Below, in pieces: positions 25,686 to 35,770 of a DNA stretch of 64,000 nucleotides. The DNA comes from Candidatus Thorarchaeota archaeon (GTDB lineage Archaea; Asgardarchaeota; Thorarchaeia; Thorarchaeales; Thorarchaeaceae), in NCBI GenBank assembly GCA_016840385.1, contig JAEOSL010000003.1, positions 58,402-122,401 on the forward strand. Direction: 5' to 3'. Made by a program: the position numbers and the translations under genes. The notes beneath the pieces were generated by a model. It was not told the DNA's origin. It was given only the letters and a program-made list of their open reading frames with translations, and did no database searches. Position 1 is the first letter of the stretch, and every line of letters starts with the position of its first letter.

Positions 25686-27692
25686 CTATATCGGTACTGG
25701 ATCACCACCAGGTTTACCACCGCCACCACCATCATCATACGGTAGTGTGACATACTGCGTATCGCATCCAAGATAGTGGTTTGCAGAGTCAAATGCCTGT
25801 ACAGTTACCAACATCTGGACATATCCCGAAAGTAGCGACCAGCTTAGATAGTAATCACCATAGTATGTCGGAGTAGAATCAGTGCCAACTAGCATATTAC
25901 CAGTCCATTGACCATAGCTGTTTTTGTATTTCACATAGACCTTCACATAGTCCATCGCAGTGTAGTGATTTGCTCGTACATACCCTGTTGTACCACTAGA
26001 CTGCCAAGCACTATATGTAAGCGCCGGTGCGTTGATTGGGTCATACGTATTATTAGGATTATAGCCCCATGCTATCTCTTGACCATCACTGAGAATGTCA
26101 CCATCCGTACTCCATGCTGTTGGAATCGTACCATAGATGTGGACTTCATCCCCGTCCAAGAGTCCATCGTTATCTGAATCATCATCAAGGGGATTTGTGC
26201 CGTATACAAACTCATCACCATCTGATAAGTTATCGAAATCGGAATCAGGATTCAGTGGATCGGTATCATAGTAAAGGTATTCATCTCCATCAGAAAGCCC
26301 GTCATTATCACTATCCCAATCATACTTGTCTGTTCCATACCTGTATGTTTCCATGTCGTCGTCTAATCCATCTCCATCCGAATCACTATCGAATCTAAGC
26401 CACGTTTCTACACTAGGAAATACTGCGCCTGTATCTTTGATAAGTGCACTATGACCTATATCTAAGAACGTGGGGGACTCTACTGCAAAGGAGAGTTTTG
26501 CTCTGGTTATTCCAACCAAAGGATCACTTGATTCATGATGAAGTAAATACAATAGTGCACTCGGTATTGCATCATGTCCCGCAGCAGTAAACCAACGGAT
26601 TCCTTCCGAGTATGATTCAGGATCATCATTTAAATCATTCATGAAATCACTCCCAGGGTAAACAGAGTAGAAAACTGGACTAGGCCAATACTGCAAATTT
26701 TGAAAGAGACCGAGTAAAGTCAAATAATATGTAAGTAAGTTGTTTTCATTAGCAAGAAACGTCCCTAAGTGAGGGGTTCCAAACGTAATGATGGTACCAA
26801 AGTCAATCCCAGCAGCTTCAAGTTGTGTACGATTTTGCAACAGCATCTGCCGAGCGATAATCCCCCCCAAACTATGTGCTACAATATTCACCTGTGTTCC
26901 AGGAGTATGATTTTGAAGAAGAACAGCCGCAAATATGTTTGCATAATCAGAGATTGTTGTGATCTGGTGTAAGAGATTCTTCATTAGAATATCAGATGTA
27001 GATATCCCAAATGCATCAAAATACGAAAAATCAAGAAATTGGTCATAAAGCCCGTTTGCACCAAGTAAACCTTGAGATTGAAGCTCATTCTTCATATTTA
27101 TGAACTCTGATTTATCTCCAAAATATCCATGGACAAAGTACACCACTCGTGAGAGAGGGTGATTGAGTGACTTTTGAGCCTCAATTGCTCTGTCAAACAA
27201 ATTCCGATTCATATCTTTCAGACCGAGTACTTCTGATAGATGCCATACGCCAATTATCGCCCCTGCCTCAGCATCAATCACTCCACTAAAACCGAATATC
27301 CTAGAATCTGGAATGGATGGGGAATGACAAGCTAACACAATAGTATGTAGTGGATTCCGCCTTTCTATCATATCATACAAAAAGGTCCATGATATTGTTC
27401 CATCAGAAACTACAACCCCGTTTTCAGATCCATGACCGATAAGTGCTATTGTATCTGAATATTTGGGTATGTTGTCCAATAGATTCAGCGTTGTTTCCTT
27501 GACTGTGCATCCAGCAGAAGTCATCTCATTCTTGAATGTCTGAGCAGCAAGCATCATGCTCTCATCTGGGTTCTCTGCATAGACTATCCAAATGGATGGT
27601 TGCTCTGCAGTGTTCTGTATTCCTATAGCTAGAATTGGCACAAGTAGAGCTATCACTATAACTAGACTCATACCACGTGTTTTCCTATTCAT
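25686..27692 (-). CDS. Exported protein: Cys-peptidase-like domain, alpha/beta-hydrolase and TSP3-like calcium repeats
   Basis: ATG at 27692 follows GAGGTG by six bases and starts a signal peptide (MNRKTRGMSLVIVIALLVPILAIG). Residues about 33-155 have a strand-GHGS...strand-ACHS layout (His87, Cys122), as in caspase-fold/CHAT-like peptidases. Residues about 180-400 are an alpha/beta hydrolase with VYFVHGYFG (oxyanion) and nucleophile Ser274 in VAHSLGG, like PGAP1/lipase proteins. Then come five DxDxDGLxDxxE repeats typical of thrombospondin type-3 calcium-binding stalks and a beta-rich end closing with a Gly/Pro tail. Likely surface hydrolase; substrate unknown. Confidence 0.75.
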   Translation of the reverse strand: MNRKTRGMSLVIVIALLVPILAIGIQNTAEQPSIWIVYAENPDESMMLAAQTFKNEMTSAGCTVKETTLNLLDNIPKYSDTIALIGHGSENGVVVSDGTISWTFLYDMIERRNPLHTIVLACHSPSIPDSRIFGFSGVIDAEAGAIIGVWHLSEVLGLKDMNRNLFDRAIEAQKSLNHPLSRVVYFVHGYFGDKSEFINMKNELQSQGLLGANGLYDQFLDFSYFDAFGISTSDILMKNLLHQITTISDYANIFAAVLLQNHTPGTQVNIVAHSLGGIIARQMLLQNRTQLEAAGIDFGTIITFGTPHLGTFLANENNLLTYYLTLLGLFQNLQYWPSPVFYSVYPGSDFMNDLNDDPESYSEGIRWFTAAGHDAIPSALLYLLHHESSDPLVGITRAKLSFAVESPTFLDIGHSALIKDTGAVFPSVETWLRFDSDSDGDGLDDDMETYRYGTDKYDWDSDNDGLSDGDEYLYYDTDPLNPDSDFDNLSDGDEFVYGTNPLDDDSDNDGLLDGDEVHIYGTIPTAWSTDGDILSDGQEIAWGYNPNNTYDPINAPALTYSAWQSSGTTGYVRANHYTAMDYVKVYVKYKNSYGQWTGNMLVGTDSTPTYYGDYYLSWSLLSGYVQMLVTVQAFDSANHYLGCDTQYVTLPYDDGGGGGKPGGDPVPI

Positions 27693-27821
27693 TTTTAGCA
27701 CCTCAAATACACACATGCTATGTATTTCATACCTATTAAGGTAAACTAATCATATGAACGAAAATAATGGATATACTAATCTAATATTCATCGCACCTTC
27801 GTTCTCTCAAACCTACAACAA

Positions 27822-27832
27822 TGTTTAAGAGA
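27822..27832 (+). promoter_or_regulatory. TATA region of the disrupted tRNA-Ser
   Basis: CAACAATGTTTAAGAG precedes the tRNA 5' end by about 30 bases, matching the SRP RNA and intact tRNA-Ser promoters. The broken gene therefore keeps its native promoter. Confidence 0.5.
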
Positions 27833-27856
27833 AAAAAGCGGTCAGCACGTTCTCAA

Positions 27857-27953
27857 GCTCAGGTATCCAAGCCTGGTATGGAGCTGGATTGCTATAGGCA
27901 GCTATACGCAGTCCTGCAAACATCCAGTGTGCTTTGCACTCGAGAGTTCAAAT
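27857..27953 (+). pseudogene. tRNA-Ser(GCU) 5' portion, broken after the T-loop
   Basis: Acceptor strand GCTCAGG, TA, D-stem TCC/GGA around AAGCCTGGTAT, anticodon stem CTGGA/TCCAG with loop TTGCTA+A (anticodon GCT), a 27-nt intron at 37/38 (27895-27921), class II variable arm GTGC TTT GCAC, then T-stem GAGAG and T-loop TTCAAAT. The 3' strand (CTCTC plus CCTGAGC-G-CCA) is missing here; it is found 16 kb downstream at 43858-43873 and, less well kept, at 44431 and 41169. Either the gene was split by integration or the halves are joined in trans; integration is simpler. Confidence 0.8.
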
Positions 27954-29402
27954 CTCATATTTTTGCAGAATTTGCTTGTATACCTGCTCGGGTTTATCTT
28001 CAATATCCCCGACACCAGGAGAATGTTGTTGAAGATAACATAGATTGATTGCATATATTATTTCAATCAAGTTATGTGCAGTAACATCCTTTTCATCCAA
28101 AATATCGAAAACAGTGCCTTTAAATTTCTCAAGATTGTTCTCGATTTTTGTGGATTCGATGTGTTTTATTATGATTTGAGTTACTAAATTGCGAAAATTT
28201 TCTTCGCACCAAGGATAAGGAGAATTCTGCACTGAAGTTTCATATGATGGTCTGAGATTTGCTTTCAAAATTTCCACACCAGCATTTGAACCAATACGTG
28301 CATCTAGATAATCAAACATCATTTTCAGTCGTAGTAATGATGGTGGATGAGAACCATGTGAAGAATTCTGAAGATTGGTTTCACTGCATTCGTAATTCTC
28401 AACGTCCCGCTCTAATTCATCAAAACCTTCAGTGTTTAGTGATACTTCTTCGAGTAAACCTTCTTTCCTCTTCTCTATTTGATTAAGTAAATCAGAGAGA
28501 ACTGATACGATTGCAGCAGTATTTTTTTTCATTTCATTTGTTCTTTCAAATGCTAACAGTGAATCTAAATCAAGAATTGCAGCAGTTCCAAAGAATTCGG
28601 TCATAACGGCATCTGAAAAAAATTCTTTAAACCAGTTCAGTATCCAATAGCGATTAGCAGAATAGCCTACTTTATCCATTACAAGTGGTTGAATATCTTT
28701 CTGGATTGCTTCGTTCAGATAAGAATATAGAATATGTCCTACTTCATGACCTAGCGGAAGCCAGCTGAGAATATTCTGATATTGTGAAAGAGGTATTTGT
28801 ACGATATATTGATTCAATTTCTTTTCGGTACCAACAAGCTCGATTACTGAAAATATATCGCCAAGAACGAATATAGCCTGTGGATCAATATTCAGTCGTT
28901 CTAACATTTTCGTTACTAGAAGAGCTGGGATTTTGATTGCTTTTTTCAGTTCAACATCTTCTATTTGTCTCAAATACATGTGTAGAACAAGAGGGATTTT
29001 TTCTGAAAGAATATCAATATGGTTTTCCAATTTCATTGCGAGGGGAAATATATCCAAAATGATTGAAGATATTTCAGTTATCCAGTTCCTAGCTTCTTGG
29101 ATATCATCAACTGTTGAATCTGCTTGTTCGATACGTAAAAGAATTGCAGGACCTACTAGTGCTAACATAGGAAACTCATGAATTTTAGTCTGAACAATTT
29201 CAAGAGATTTTTCAGTTTCTGTAACCGTGTTTTGGAGAGCATGGAACGTATTTGAAAGAGTATCATTCTGACTATTTATCCGCTGAACCTCAGCTTCAGC
29301 AAACATAAGTTTCCTTCTCATACTGTTCAATCGACGCCCTATAGTAGTTAGAGGATCATCTTTTTCCCAAAGCGTACGTTCTGTCATTGCTGGAACATCC
29401 AT
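27948..29402 (-). CDS. Gluzincin-type metallopeptidase with N-terminal coiled coil
   Basis: 484 aa. Residues about 25-75 are a coiled coil. The zinc motif HEVGH (His219, Glu220, His223) is followed by FKEFFSD (Glu260, Asp264) and a late SHPPSLLRLKMM, the spacing and motifs of M48/M78-like peptidases (HExxH...ExxxD...HPP). No membrane helices or signal peptide are evident, so it is probably cytosolic. The stop codon lies inside the T-loop of the broken tRNA-Ser, so the coding end coincides with the island edge. Role in the element unknown. Confidence 0.7.
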   Translation of the reverse strand: MDVPAMTERTLWEKDDPLTTIGRRLNSMRRKLMFAEAEVQRINSQNDTLSNTFHALQNTVTETEKSLEIVQTKIHEFPMLALVGPAILLRIEQADSTVDDIQEARNWITEISSIILDIFPLAMKLENHIDILSEKIPLVLHMYLRQIEDVELKKAIKIPALLVTKMLERLNIDPQAIFVLGDIFSVIELVGTEKKLNQYIVQIPLSQYQNILSWLPLGHEVGHILYSYLNEAIQKDIQPLVMDKVGYSANRYWILNWFKEFFSDAVMTEFFGTAAILDLDSLLAFERTNEMKKNTAAIVSVLSDLLNQIEKRKEGLLEEVSLNTEGFDELERDVENYECSETNLQNSSHGSHPPSLLRLKMMFDYLDARIGSNAGVEILKANLRPSYETSVQNSPYPWCEENFRNLVTQIIIKHIESTKIENNLEKFKGTVFDILDEKDVTAHNLIEIIYAINLCYLQQHSPGVGDIEDKPEQVYKQILQKYEI

Positions 29403-29500
29403 CTGTTAAAAGCTAATTATTGATTGATATTCATACACACTGGAATGAAGTATCAACATACAATTACATTGTTCGAGTGATTTTGAGCTATAGTGCTAAT

Positions 29501-31957
29501 TTACACCCACCACTCATCAAAGGGAAGTCCTTCGTGATATAATTCTTTGCGTGCTTTCATAAGTTTGCGTGGATTATTCTGTATCCATTCTTTCACAGCA
29601 TTTCGTTTTTGTACATCATTGGGAGGGCATGTTATTCCCCATTTCATCGCTTCATGAGAACCAGTTGTAGCAGTACTCCAGTATACAGATACTCTTCCAG
29701 TTTTTGGTGAATATCTAATTTGTTCGAAATTAGAATTAGTTTGAATCCCTAGATTTTCAGTCATTTTACGCTCATCATTCATAAGGTTGCTTTCGTAATT
29801 GTAGATTATATCCAGTAATTCCTTTGCAGTTGTTGAAACATCTCCGTTTTCTGAAGTTGAAAGTTCTTGTAATGCTCCACGATGAATATATTTTCTTGAT
29901 GTTGCTCTATGTGTTTTTCCTTCCTGTTCGAGAAGTGAAATATGCTCAGGATTTATTTCGGATTTGATTCCATATTTCTCCGTATTCTCCTTCCCAGCAG
30001 CTATTACGACGGTTCGAGACCATTTGAATCCAGTCTTCTCGTTAAAGTTGCCATCTTCAGGGATCAGCTCTTGAAGGTATACAATTTGATTTTGAACTGA
30101 CATTCTTTCAACATCAAGAGGAAGTTTCTCATTGCTTATTGATTTATCACCTGGGCGAAAGCCTTGGTGCAGCAAAACCTTCCCTAATGGAGTAGGAAAA
30201 CTTGTTTCGATTGCATTGTTATCTTTTCTATAGTATCGTTTTAGTTCGATGTCACCCCAAGCACTTAGATTTCTCTCAACTTGATTGAATCGCTCCACAT
30301 TTCCTTCACAGTAATCTACGTATCCTTTTGGACCTAATGAACCATCACTCACGATAATTGCGGTTAACCGAGTAATTTCTCGTTCCAAATCGGTTCCTTC
30401 TGGGAATTTTGGTGATCTAATCCCACCAACACCACTCTTTCCTGCAATTTTGGTGACACATCCCTCAAGGTCAGAGAGCCTTGTGTCTGTAGAATCGAGA
30501 TACATTCGGATGACTTTTCCCTCAAGTCGAGAAACCTTTCCCCCAATTGGTATTGTTCTTGAATGTTCACCATCATCTCCCACAGTTAATTGTCGAGTTA
30601 CTTCATTCAACTGTTTGAGTGCTTCATGATAATTCCCTTTAATTCCAAGATGTTTTTGTAATTCTCCAGCAATATGACCGATCTCACGGTTATCTTTGAA
30701 GTAATAGAACTGGTCTTCATAGGCACCAACCAATTCATCTTTCCTAATCTTTGGAGTCCATGTGTAAATCTTCTCGTTAACTAATGCTACTCGTATTCGG
30801 GAATTCTCAAGGCCAAGCCTCTTCGATACTGCTTCTTCTATCTCTTTGTGATGATCTTGCAGGACTTTCTGCATTTCAGATATCTTCTCAGGGATCAGTT
30901 CCCCTTGAATATCAGCATAACGAATCCTCACATCTTCACCCAAGTTTGGCTGAAGCAACTTTTCTGCTGTCTTCATGATATCCTCTTTTACTATAGATTC
31001 TCTTTCTCTCAGATGTGATGTAGCTTCTCGAACAACTTGTTCATTCATTTTATGAATACCTGTTCGCCCATCATCAACTTCTTTTCTTTCTTGTAGCTCG
31101 CTTTGTCTGAATTCTCTGATCTTTTCCTCGCTAATCTGAGGTCTACTCTCACTCCACTCCTTGATGATACGTTCTTCTTCTCTCTCACGTAATCTTTGTA
31201 TTTGAGTTGGTTCAATATCATTTCTCCAGTAACCAATGTGTGTGTGACTTACATTGTGTTCTTCAGCAAGTTCCTCTCTTCTGACCTCATACTGATCCCT
31301 TACCTCAAAATAGACCTTACAATGTCTATATTGTTCATCAAATCTCTTACGTTCTTTTTCTTCAGAATAATCTTCAAGGTACTTGTCCACATCATGCATT
31401 GATTCAATTCTAACCTCTGGTGGACCATCATGGACTGTTTCATACAACCGCCTTGTTTCTCGTTTCTCAATCTCATAATCGGTCAGGTCGTCATACTTCG
31501 ACCCTATTTCTGTCCGCAACTCTGGTTCAGTATCGTTAACTGGGTCCTCAACTACCTCTTTGGGCTTAATTTTACCCTCATTATTTTCCCCGGTCGATGT
31601 TCCCATGCCCATCGATTCTGACAACTCTGATTCATTATCGTGAATTGACCCTCCTATCTCTTCGAGTGCTTCCTTGATCTTACTCTCAGTGGTTTCCTTC
31701 CTTGATTCCATCTCTCGAAGTTCACCAATAGCTTCTTCCAGACCTTGGGATATGTTCTCCTCCCTACTTTCCCGAGCACGTACTTCCCTGATAGCATCGC
31801 GGACCAAGCGCTCTGCATCCCCCATGGACTCCTGACGTTCCTTGGCATCTGCAACGATTTCTTCTGCGCTTTTCACCTCGTCTACTTCTTCGCTCTCGCG
31901 GATTTCATCTACCTCACGCCTGTGCCTACGACGTCGCTCAGAAGTACCCTCCACCAT
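29501..31957 (-). CDS. Coiled-coil/HTH protein with LAGLIDADG-like endonuclease region
   Basis: About 818 aa. The first 300 residues are highly charged and helical, with a helix-turn-helix-like LAEEHNVSHTHIGYW near 245-260. In the C-terminal half ITRLTAIIVSDGSLG (near 570) and IVYLQELIPEDGNF (near 675) look like the two helices and acidic residues of a LAGLIDADG homing endonuclease. ATG at 31957 follows GAGGGGG; ATG at 31981 overlaps the upstream ATPase gene. Its place next to a VirB4/HerA ATPase suggests a role in mobilisation or integration. The nuclease call is tentative. Confidence 0.5.
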   Translation of the reverse strand: MVEGTSERRRRHRREVDEIRESEEVDEVKSAEEIVADAKERQESMGDAERLVRDAIREVRARESREENISQGLEEAIGELREMESRKETTESKIKEALEEIGGSIHDNESELSESMGMGTSTGENNEGKIKPKEVVEDPVNDTEPELRTEIGSKYDDLTDYEIEKRETRRLYETVHDGPPEVRIESMHDVDKYLEDYSEEKERKRFDEQYRHCKVYFEVRDQYEVRREELAEEHNVSHTHIGYWRNDIEPTQIQRLREREEERIIKEWSESRPQISEEKIREFRQSELQERKEVDDGRTGIHKMNEQVVREATSHLRERESIVKEDIMKTAEKLLQPNLGEDVRIRYADIQGELIPEKISEMQKVLQDHHKEIEEAVSKRLGLENSRIRVALVNEKIYTWTPKIRKDELVGAYEDQFYYFKDNREIGHIAGELQKHLGIKGNYHEALKQLNEVTRQLTVGDDGEHSRTIPIGGKVSRLEGKVIRMYLDSTDTRLSDLEGCVTKIAGKSGVGGIRSPKFPEGTDLEREITRLTAIIVSDGSLGPKGYVDYCEGNVERFNQVERNLSAWGDIELKRYYRKDNNAIETSFPTPLGKVLLHQGFRPGDKSISNEKLPLDVERMSVQNQIVYLQELIPEDGNFNEKTGFKWSRTVVIAAGKENTEKYGIKSEINPEHISLLEQEGKTHRATSRKYIHRGALQELSTSENGDVSTTAKELLDIIYNYESNLMNDERKMTENLGIQTNSNFEQIRYSPKTGRVSVYWSTATTGSHEAMKWGITCPPNDVQKRNAVKEWIQNNPRKLMKARKELYHEGLPFDEWWV

Positions 31958-31967
31958 GAATTCCCCC

Positions 31968-34715
31968 TCAGATACTCTCATTCCTGATGGCTACGAGGAT
32001 ATCTGAGAGGACCGTGGTTTCCTTTGGTTCCAGAAGAACACCTGCAGCATGTAGAAGAAGTCGCTCTGTAAAGGGAATGAGGTCTCCCTCTGAGGAACAG
32101 AACTTATTCGCTACCACAGTCAACATCTTAGCCACAGGAAGAGAGTTCCCCTGATTAGCGGACCTAATTCGATTAAGATACTCCTCAGCGAACATGGGTG
32201 AACTGACTATTTCCGAGATATCGGTTTCTGGACCTTTGGAAATGTACACTGCCTGTGGGTGCGTGGGAACTCCTTGACCTCTGGGTGGTACTGACTGACG
32301 AACTCCTTTGAGTAAATCCTTCAGTTCATCTGATAGAGGGTGGCTCTCCCTAAGTTCGGGATGTGCTTCGAATACTTCCGCCATAGTGTCCCTGACTAGA
32401 GGGTCATTCCATTCTCGACTTGGTAGTGGAATATTTACAAGTTCAGCAAGAGGAAGAACCTGAAGATTTGCTGGCACATTCCTAGTTTGTATCCTCATGA
32501 CAGCTTCTCCAATTCCCATACCTCCAATGTGCTTGATCTGGGCATCAGTGCAAAGAGCTTGCCTCCCAACTAGCAGACGTTCCTCAAGGTCAGTCAGATT
32601 GTGAATGATGACATTTCCAGGGAGTTTTACTGCTTCTGGAACCATACTCCCAGGGAGCTGGTCGATCAGGAGTAGACTGAGACCATTTCCCCTCTGGGTA
32701 CGAAGCATCTCTACGATGTTGTCGATTGCCTTTTGCTTGGAGGTTGGCTCTGCATATCCCGAAGGACCTGTAGCGCGCTTGAGCAAGTGATGGGCTTCTT
32801 CCAATACTAGAAGATAACTGACCTGCTTCTTTGGATTGGCAATGAGATATTCACTGATACCAGCAGTAAGGGCTCCAGTAAGGAGAGCTCGGTCCTCAGG
32901 TGACAGGTCTCTAGTTTCAATGATGGTGGGATGGGCAAGTAATTCTGGAATTGAGAGCCCCTTCGGAGTATTGAGCATGTCTACCAGTATATCGTTTCTG
33001 AACATGCTGCGAAGACGAGCATCAAGAGCCCCGTAAAAATCCCTACTCATTTCCTCTCCATAGGTAATATGGCTCGTGGCTACCTGCTGAAAGGCTTGAT
33101 AGAGATCTGCAAGAACTATGGGGCGACCTCGGACATTTCCCATGCGTCCCCAACCGCAGTTCTCATACATGGTGTTGAAGATATCATCAAAGTGCATAGA
33201 GATGACACCATCATTGGGGAGCGCTGCAGTGTGAACATCAGTCAATCTATCGATGTATTTGCCTACAGGAACTCCTGGAGGTACATCCCACATATTGTAG
33301 CGTAGGGGTGCAATGTCTGGGTTTCCCGCAGTGAAAATACGAAATTCAGGAAATAGATCCTTGAGAAGGCGCCAGTCACCAACATTTCCTGGAGTGATAA
33401 TGATGGTGATGATCTGATTTCGATAAGTCTGAGCTACTAGACTTACCGAGGTCGTGGTCTTTCCCGAGCCAGTATTCCCATAGATTCCAACATGTGAAGC
33501 CAACATCTCTGGAACAAGACCCTGAGGTTGTGTCTTCTGAGGTTCACCGTTCCTGAGAGTGTAGCCTAGGAAGATGAGCCTTTCTAAAGGATGAACCCAG
33601 AGACCCTTTCCTTTCTTCTTTTTCTCAGATTTGTATGTTGAACTTGTTCCCTGCTTCTGCTCCTGTTTCTCTCGAACATGTTTCTGCATAGGAGTTTCCT
33701 TAGGATTCTGTTGTGGCTCCTGTATCTCAGTGATATCTACACTACCTGTTGCGAACTCTTCCCGTCTTGATACTTTCAATCCAATATCACATTGTGGGAG
33801 TGTAAAGTAGGTCGTAGCCTCTTCAGGTGTGAGAATAGTATGGTTTCCCACAGGTCTACCAGCAAGAGCATTTTCAAATTCCTTCTTACCCTTCTTGGTC
33901 TTGACCTTCATGTCGTTCTCTTTGTCTGCAGGAGTTATCCCGCTCATGAGCATAGATATCACACTTTTTGCTTGGGATTCTGCATACTTCTTATCCTGAT
34001 GCCAGTGGGTGGTAATCACTGATACCTTTCCAAGATACTGACTACTCATCCGTTGGACCTGTCTCTTCAGACGTTCCGCCTCACGTTCTGCTCTAGCGTT
34101 AACCTTGGTAGTTGACTGTTGTGAATCAGAAGAGAAGAGCTTTGGAGATGAAACCATTGTCTGAGACCGAGATATGGCGTGTTCGTATTCTCTCTCTAGG
34201 CTCTTGACCTTTCTTTTGTTGTTCTTTGATGGGGTAATGAATATCTGAAAGAGGATATCGTCAATGCCCTGAATCATTTCACCTACTGCATCCATAGGGT
34301 CAATCTGAGGGAGCCCTAGGTTATTGTCCTCGGTGATCAGAGGTTCTCCAGTGAGACAAGCTGAAGCTCCTTCCATGTTGATACTGACAGTATGTCCAAT
34401 GAATTGTGAGTGGATGTTTGACTTGAACTTTGGTAGATGTGCATTGATTGTAGCAGAAAGAGAATGGATTCTGTTCTTGAGGAGTTCTTGATCATGACCC
34501 CAAGTCAGGAAGAAGACCTTAGTTCTTCCTTTGATGCGCTCTAGTCGAAGACCGACTGGGGTTTCAATCACCATCATTCCTCGCAAGATGTTTCTAAAGG
34601 CTTGACGGTAGACTGGATTCCTTTTTCCAGATTCAGAGAGCGATAGATAATCCTCTGGAATCTCCACTAACTCAACTGCTCCAATGAGCATGGGTCCTTT
34701 CCATGATTCAAACAT
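31968..34715 (-). CDS. VirB4/HerA-superfamily conjugation-type ATPase
   Basis: 915 aa. Walker A GNTGSGKTT at 413-421, Walker B LLVLEEAHHL at 635-644, and the HerA/VirB4-typical QRGNGLSLLLIDQLPGS and LPGNVIIHNL segments that follow. The N-terminal 400 residues resemble the partner-binding half of VirB4/TraC-type proteins and include a charged linker. Such ATPases power DNA transfer or pilus assembly. ATG follows AGGTGG. It leads a unit with the LAGLIDADG-like gene, which it overlaps. Could also be a HerA-like DNA pump of a plasmid or virus. Confidence 0.8.
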   Translation of the reverse strand: MFESWKGPMLIGAVELVEIPEDYLSLSESGKRNPVYRQAFRNILRGMMVIETPVGLRLERIKGRTKVFFLTWGHDQELLKNRIHSLSATINAHLPKFKSNIHSQFIGHTVSINMEGASACLTGEPLITEDNNLGLPQIDPMDAVGEMIQGIDDILFQIFITPSKNNKRKVKSLEREYEHAISRSQTMVSSPKLFSSDSQQSTTKVNARAEREAERLKRQVQRMSSQYLGKVSVITTHWHQDKKYAESQAKSVISMLMSGITPADKENDMKVKTKKGKKEFENALAGRPVGNHTILTPEEATTYFTLPQCDIGLKVSRREEFATGSVDITEIQEPQQNPKETPMQKHVREKQEQKQGTSSTYKSEKKKKGKGLWVHPLERLIFLGYTLRNGEPQKTQPQGLVPEMLASHVGIYGNTGSGKTTTSVSLVAQTYRNQIITIIITPGNVGDWRLLKDLFPEFRIFTAGNPDIAPLRYNMWDVPPGVPVGKYIDRLTDVHTAALPNDGVISMHFDDIFNTMYENCGWGRMGNVRGRPIVLADLYQAFQQVATSHITYGEEMSRDFYGALDARLRSMFRNDILVDMLNTPKGLSIPELLAHPTIIETRDLSPEDRALLTGALTAGISEYLIANPKKQVSYLLVLEEAHHLLKRATGPSGYAEPTSKQKAIDNIVEMLRTQRGNGLSLLLIDQLPGSMVPEAVKLPGNVIIHNLTDLEERLLVGRQALCTDAQIKHIGGMGIGEAVMRIQTRNVPANLQVLPLAELVNIPLPSREWNDPLVRDTMAEVFEAHPELRESHPLSDELKDLLKGVRQSVPPRGQGVPTHPQAVYISKGPETDISEIVSSPMFAEEYLNRIRSANQGNSLPVAKMLTVVANKFCSSEGDLIPFTERLLLHAAGVLLEPKETTVLSDILVAIRNESI

Positions 34716-35002
34716 AACTAGCCACCTATTACATAGTAAGAATTGATGACTAGAGTAATCATATGCTTTTACTCAACGACAGAAGTCCAACATGAGGTTA
34801 TTACATAGAAGAAGGGACTCTATGGACTACCTAAGTAGCTAAATTTCATCTAACAGGTATTTAGATTGAAGTGAGTGGTCTGGTGGTGGACTTCTGGGGT
34901 AGGTGAAGGCCTTGAATTGCAGGAATGAGGCATGTCGGTGAAATACAGTTAAGAGTGAAATGTGATGGCATTATTTTCTTGTAATACATAGGTGAGGATC
35001 TC
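34716..35002. other. Intergenic control region (287 bp)
   Basis: Divergent space between the ATPase (minus) and the 250-aa gene (plus). It is AT-rich and must hold both promoters, but no clear TATA box or repeat stands out. GGTGAGG at its right end is the ribosome site of the downstream TTG start. A minus-strand frame across 34861-35076 looks like a shadow of that gene. Confidence 0.35.
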
Positions 35003-35755
35003 TTGTACGAGGAAATAACCCCATATGAATTAACTCCAGATTTTCTGGCGAAAAATTTGAATTCGATGTCCATCACAATTCAAGAAACTTGCAAACGTTT
35101 TGAAGACTACGGATTTGAATTCAAATGGACTCCGACAATTTGGTTAAACATGATTGCTACGATTATTGATACACATCCTGATGCTGAAGAACTAGTGCAC
35201 AACAGTCTGTTTATCCATCGACTCTATGATACAATGTCTTCAATTACCTGGGCAATGGTATCCGTGTACTCAGCAGGTTATGAATCAGCATTGCGGGATC
35301 TTCGATTCTGGTCAGAGGATATTACTCAAGTCTACTATCTTGATCAAGAGCTTACAGATGCAACCAAATCAGAGAAAATATCACATATCGCCAAGTTAGA
35401 GAAGAGTAAACCTAGACTCTCAGGTACAACATTGATGAAGAAATGCGTAATGGATGAAAGGCTTAAACATGAATTCATCGAGATTTTCAGGTCTCTCAGT
35501 AAATATGTCCATCCTACGGAAAAAATGGAAAGAAATCCGCAGAATGCATCAGAATACGATTGGGGAATAAGTGAGAAACGATTTCGTCTTTGTATCGATT
35601 TTCATAGGAAGGTCTACGATTGCATAACAGCATTGATTCTCTCAACTTACTCCATTGCATTTATGAATCATGAAGATGGGTTGATGCCCTTAATACTACA
35701 ATTGATAAACCAAGCAGAATTTCCAGTCTCAAAATCTCTTCTTGGACTAGACTAG
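35003..35755 (+). CDS. Hypothetical helical protein of the island
   Basis: 250 aa, predicted mostly helical, starting at TTG behind GGTGAGG (five-base spacing). A notable stretch is FRSLSKYVHPTEKMERNP, where a conserved-looking KYVHP occurs in the last third; similar H-P motifs occur in helical bundles of phage-defence or HEPN-like proteins, but the match is weak. No membrane segment or signal peptide. It is the only rightward gene in the left half of the island, next to a small membrane protein. Function not recognised. Confidence 0.55.
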   Translation: MYEEITPYELTPDFLAKNLNSMSITIQETCKRFEDYGFEFKWTPTIWLNMIATIIDTHPDAEELVHNSLFIHRLYDTMSSITWAMVSVYSAGYESALRDLRFWSEDITQVYYLDQELTDATKSEKISHIAKLEKSKPRLSGTTLMKKCVMDERLKHEFIEIFRSLSKYVHPTEKMERNPQNASEYDWGISEKRFRLCIDFHRKVYDCITALILSTYSIAFMNHEDGLMPLILQLINQAEFPVSKSLLGLD

Positions 35756-35770
35756 GAACTCAATTTTAAA

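Noticed and set aside
27821..28048. Plus-strand ORF of 75 codons across the tRNA-Ser 5' portion
   Set aside because: Its sequence is the tRNA body and intron read as protein; the copy at 37106-37309 shows the same artefact. RNA pairing explains the conservation.
34861..35076. 71-codon minus-strand ORF upstream of the 250-aa gene
   Set aside because: It overlaps the start and ribosome site of the plus-strand gene and has no features of its own.
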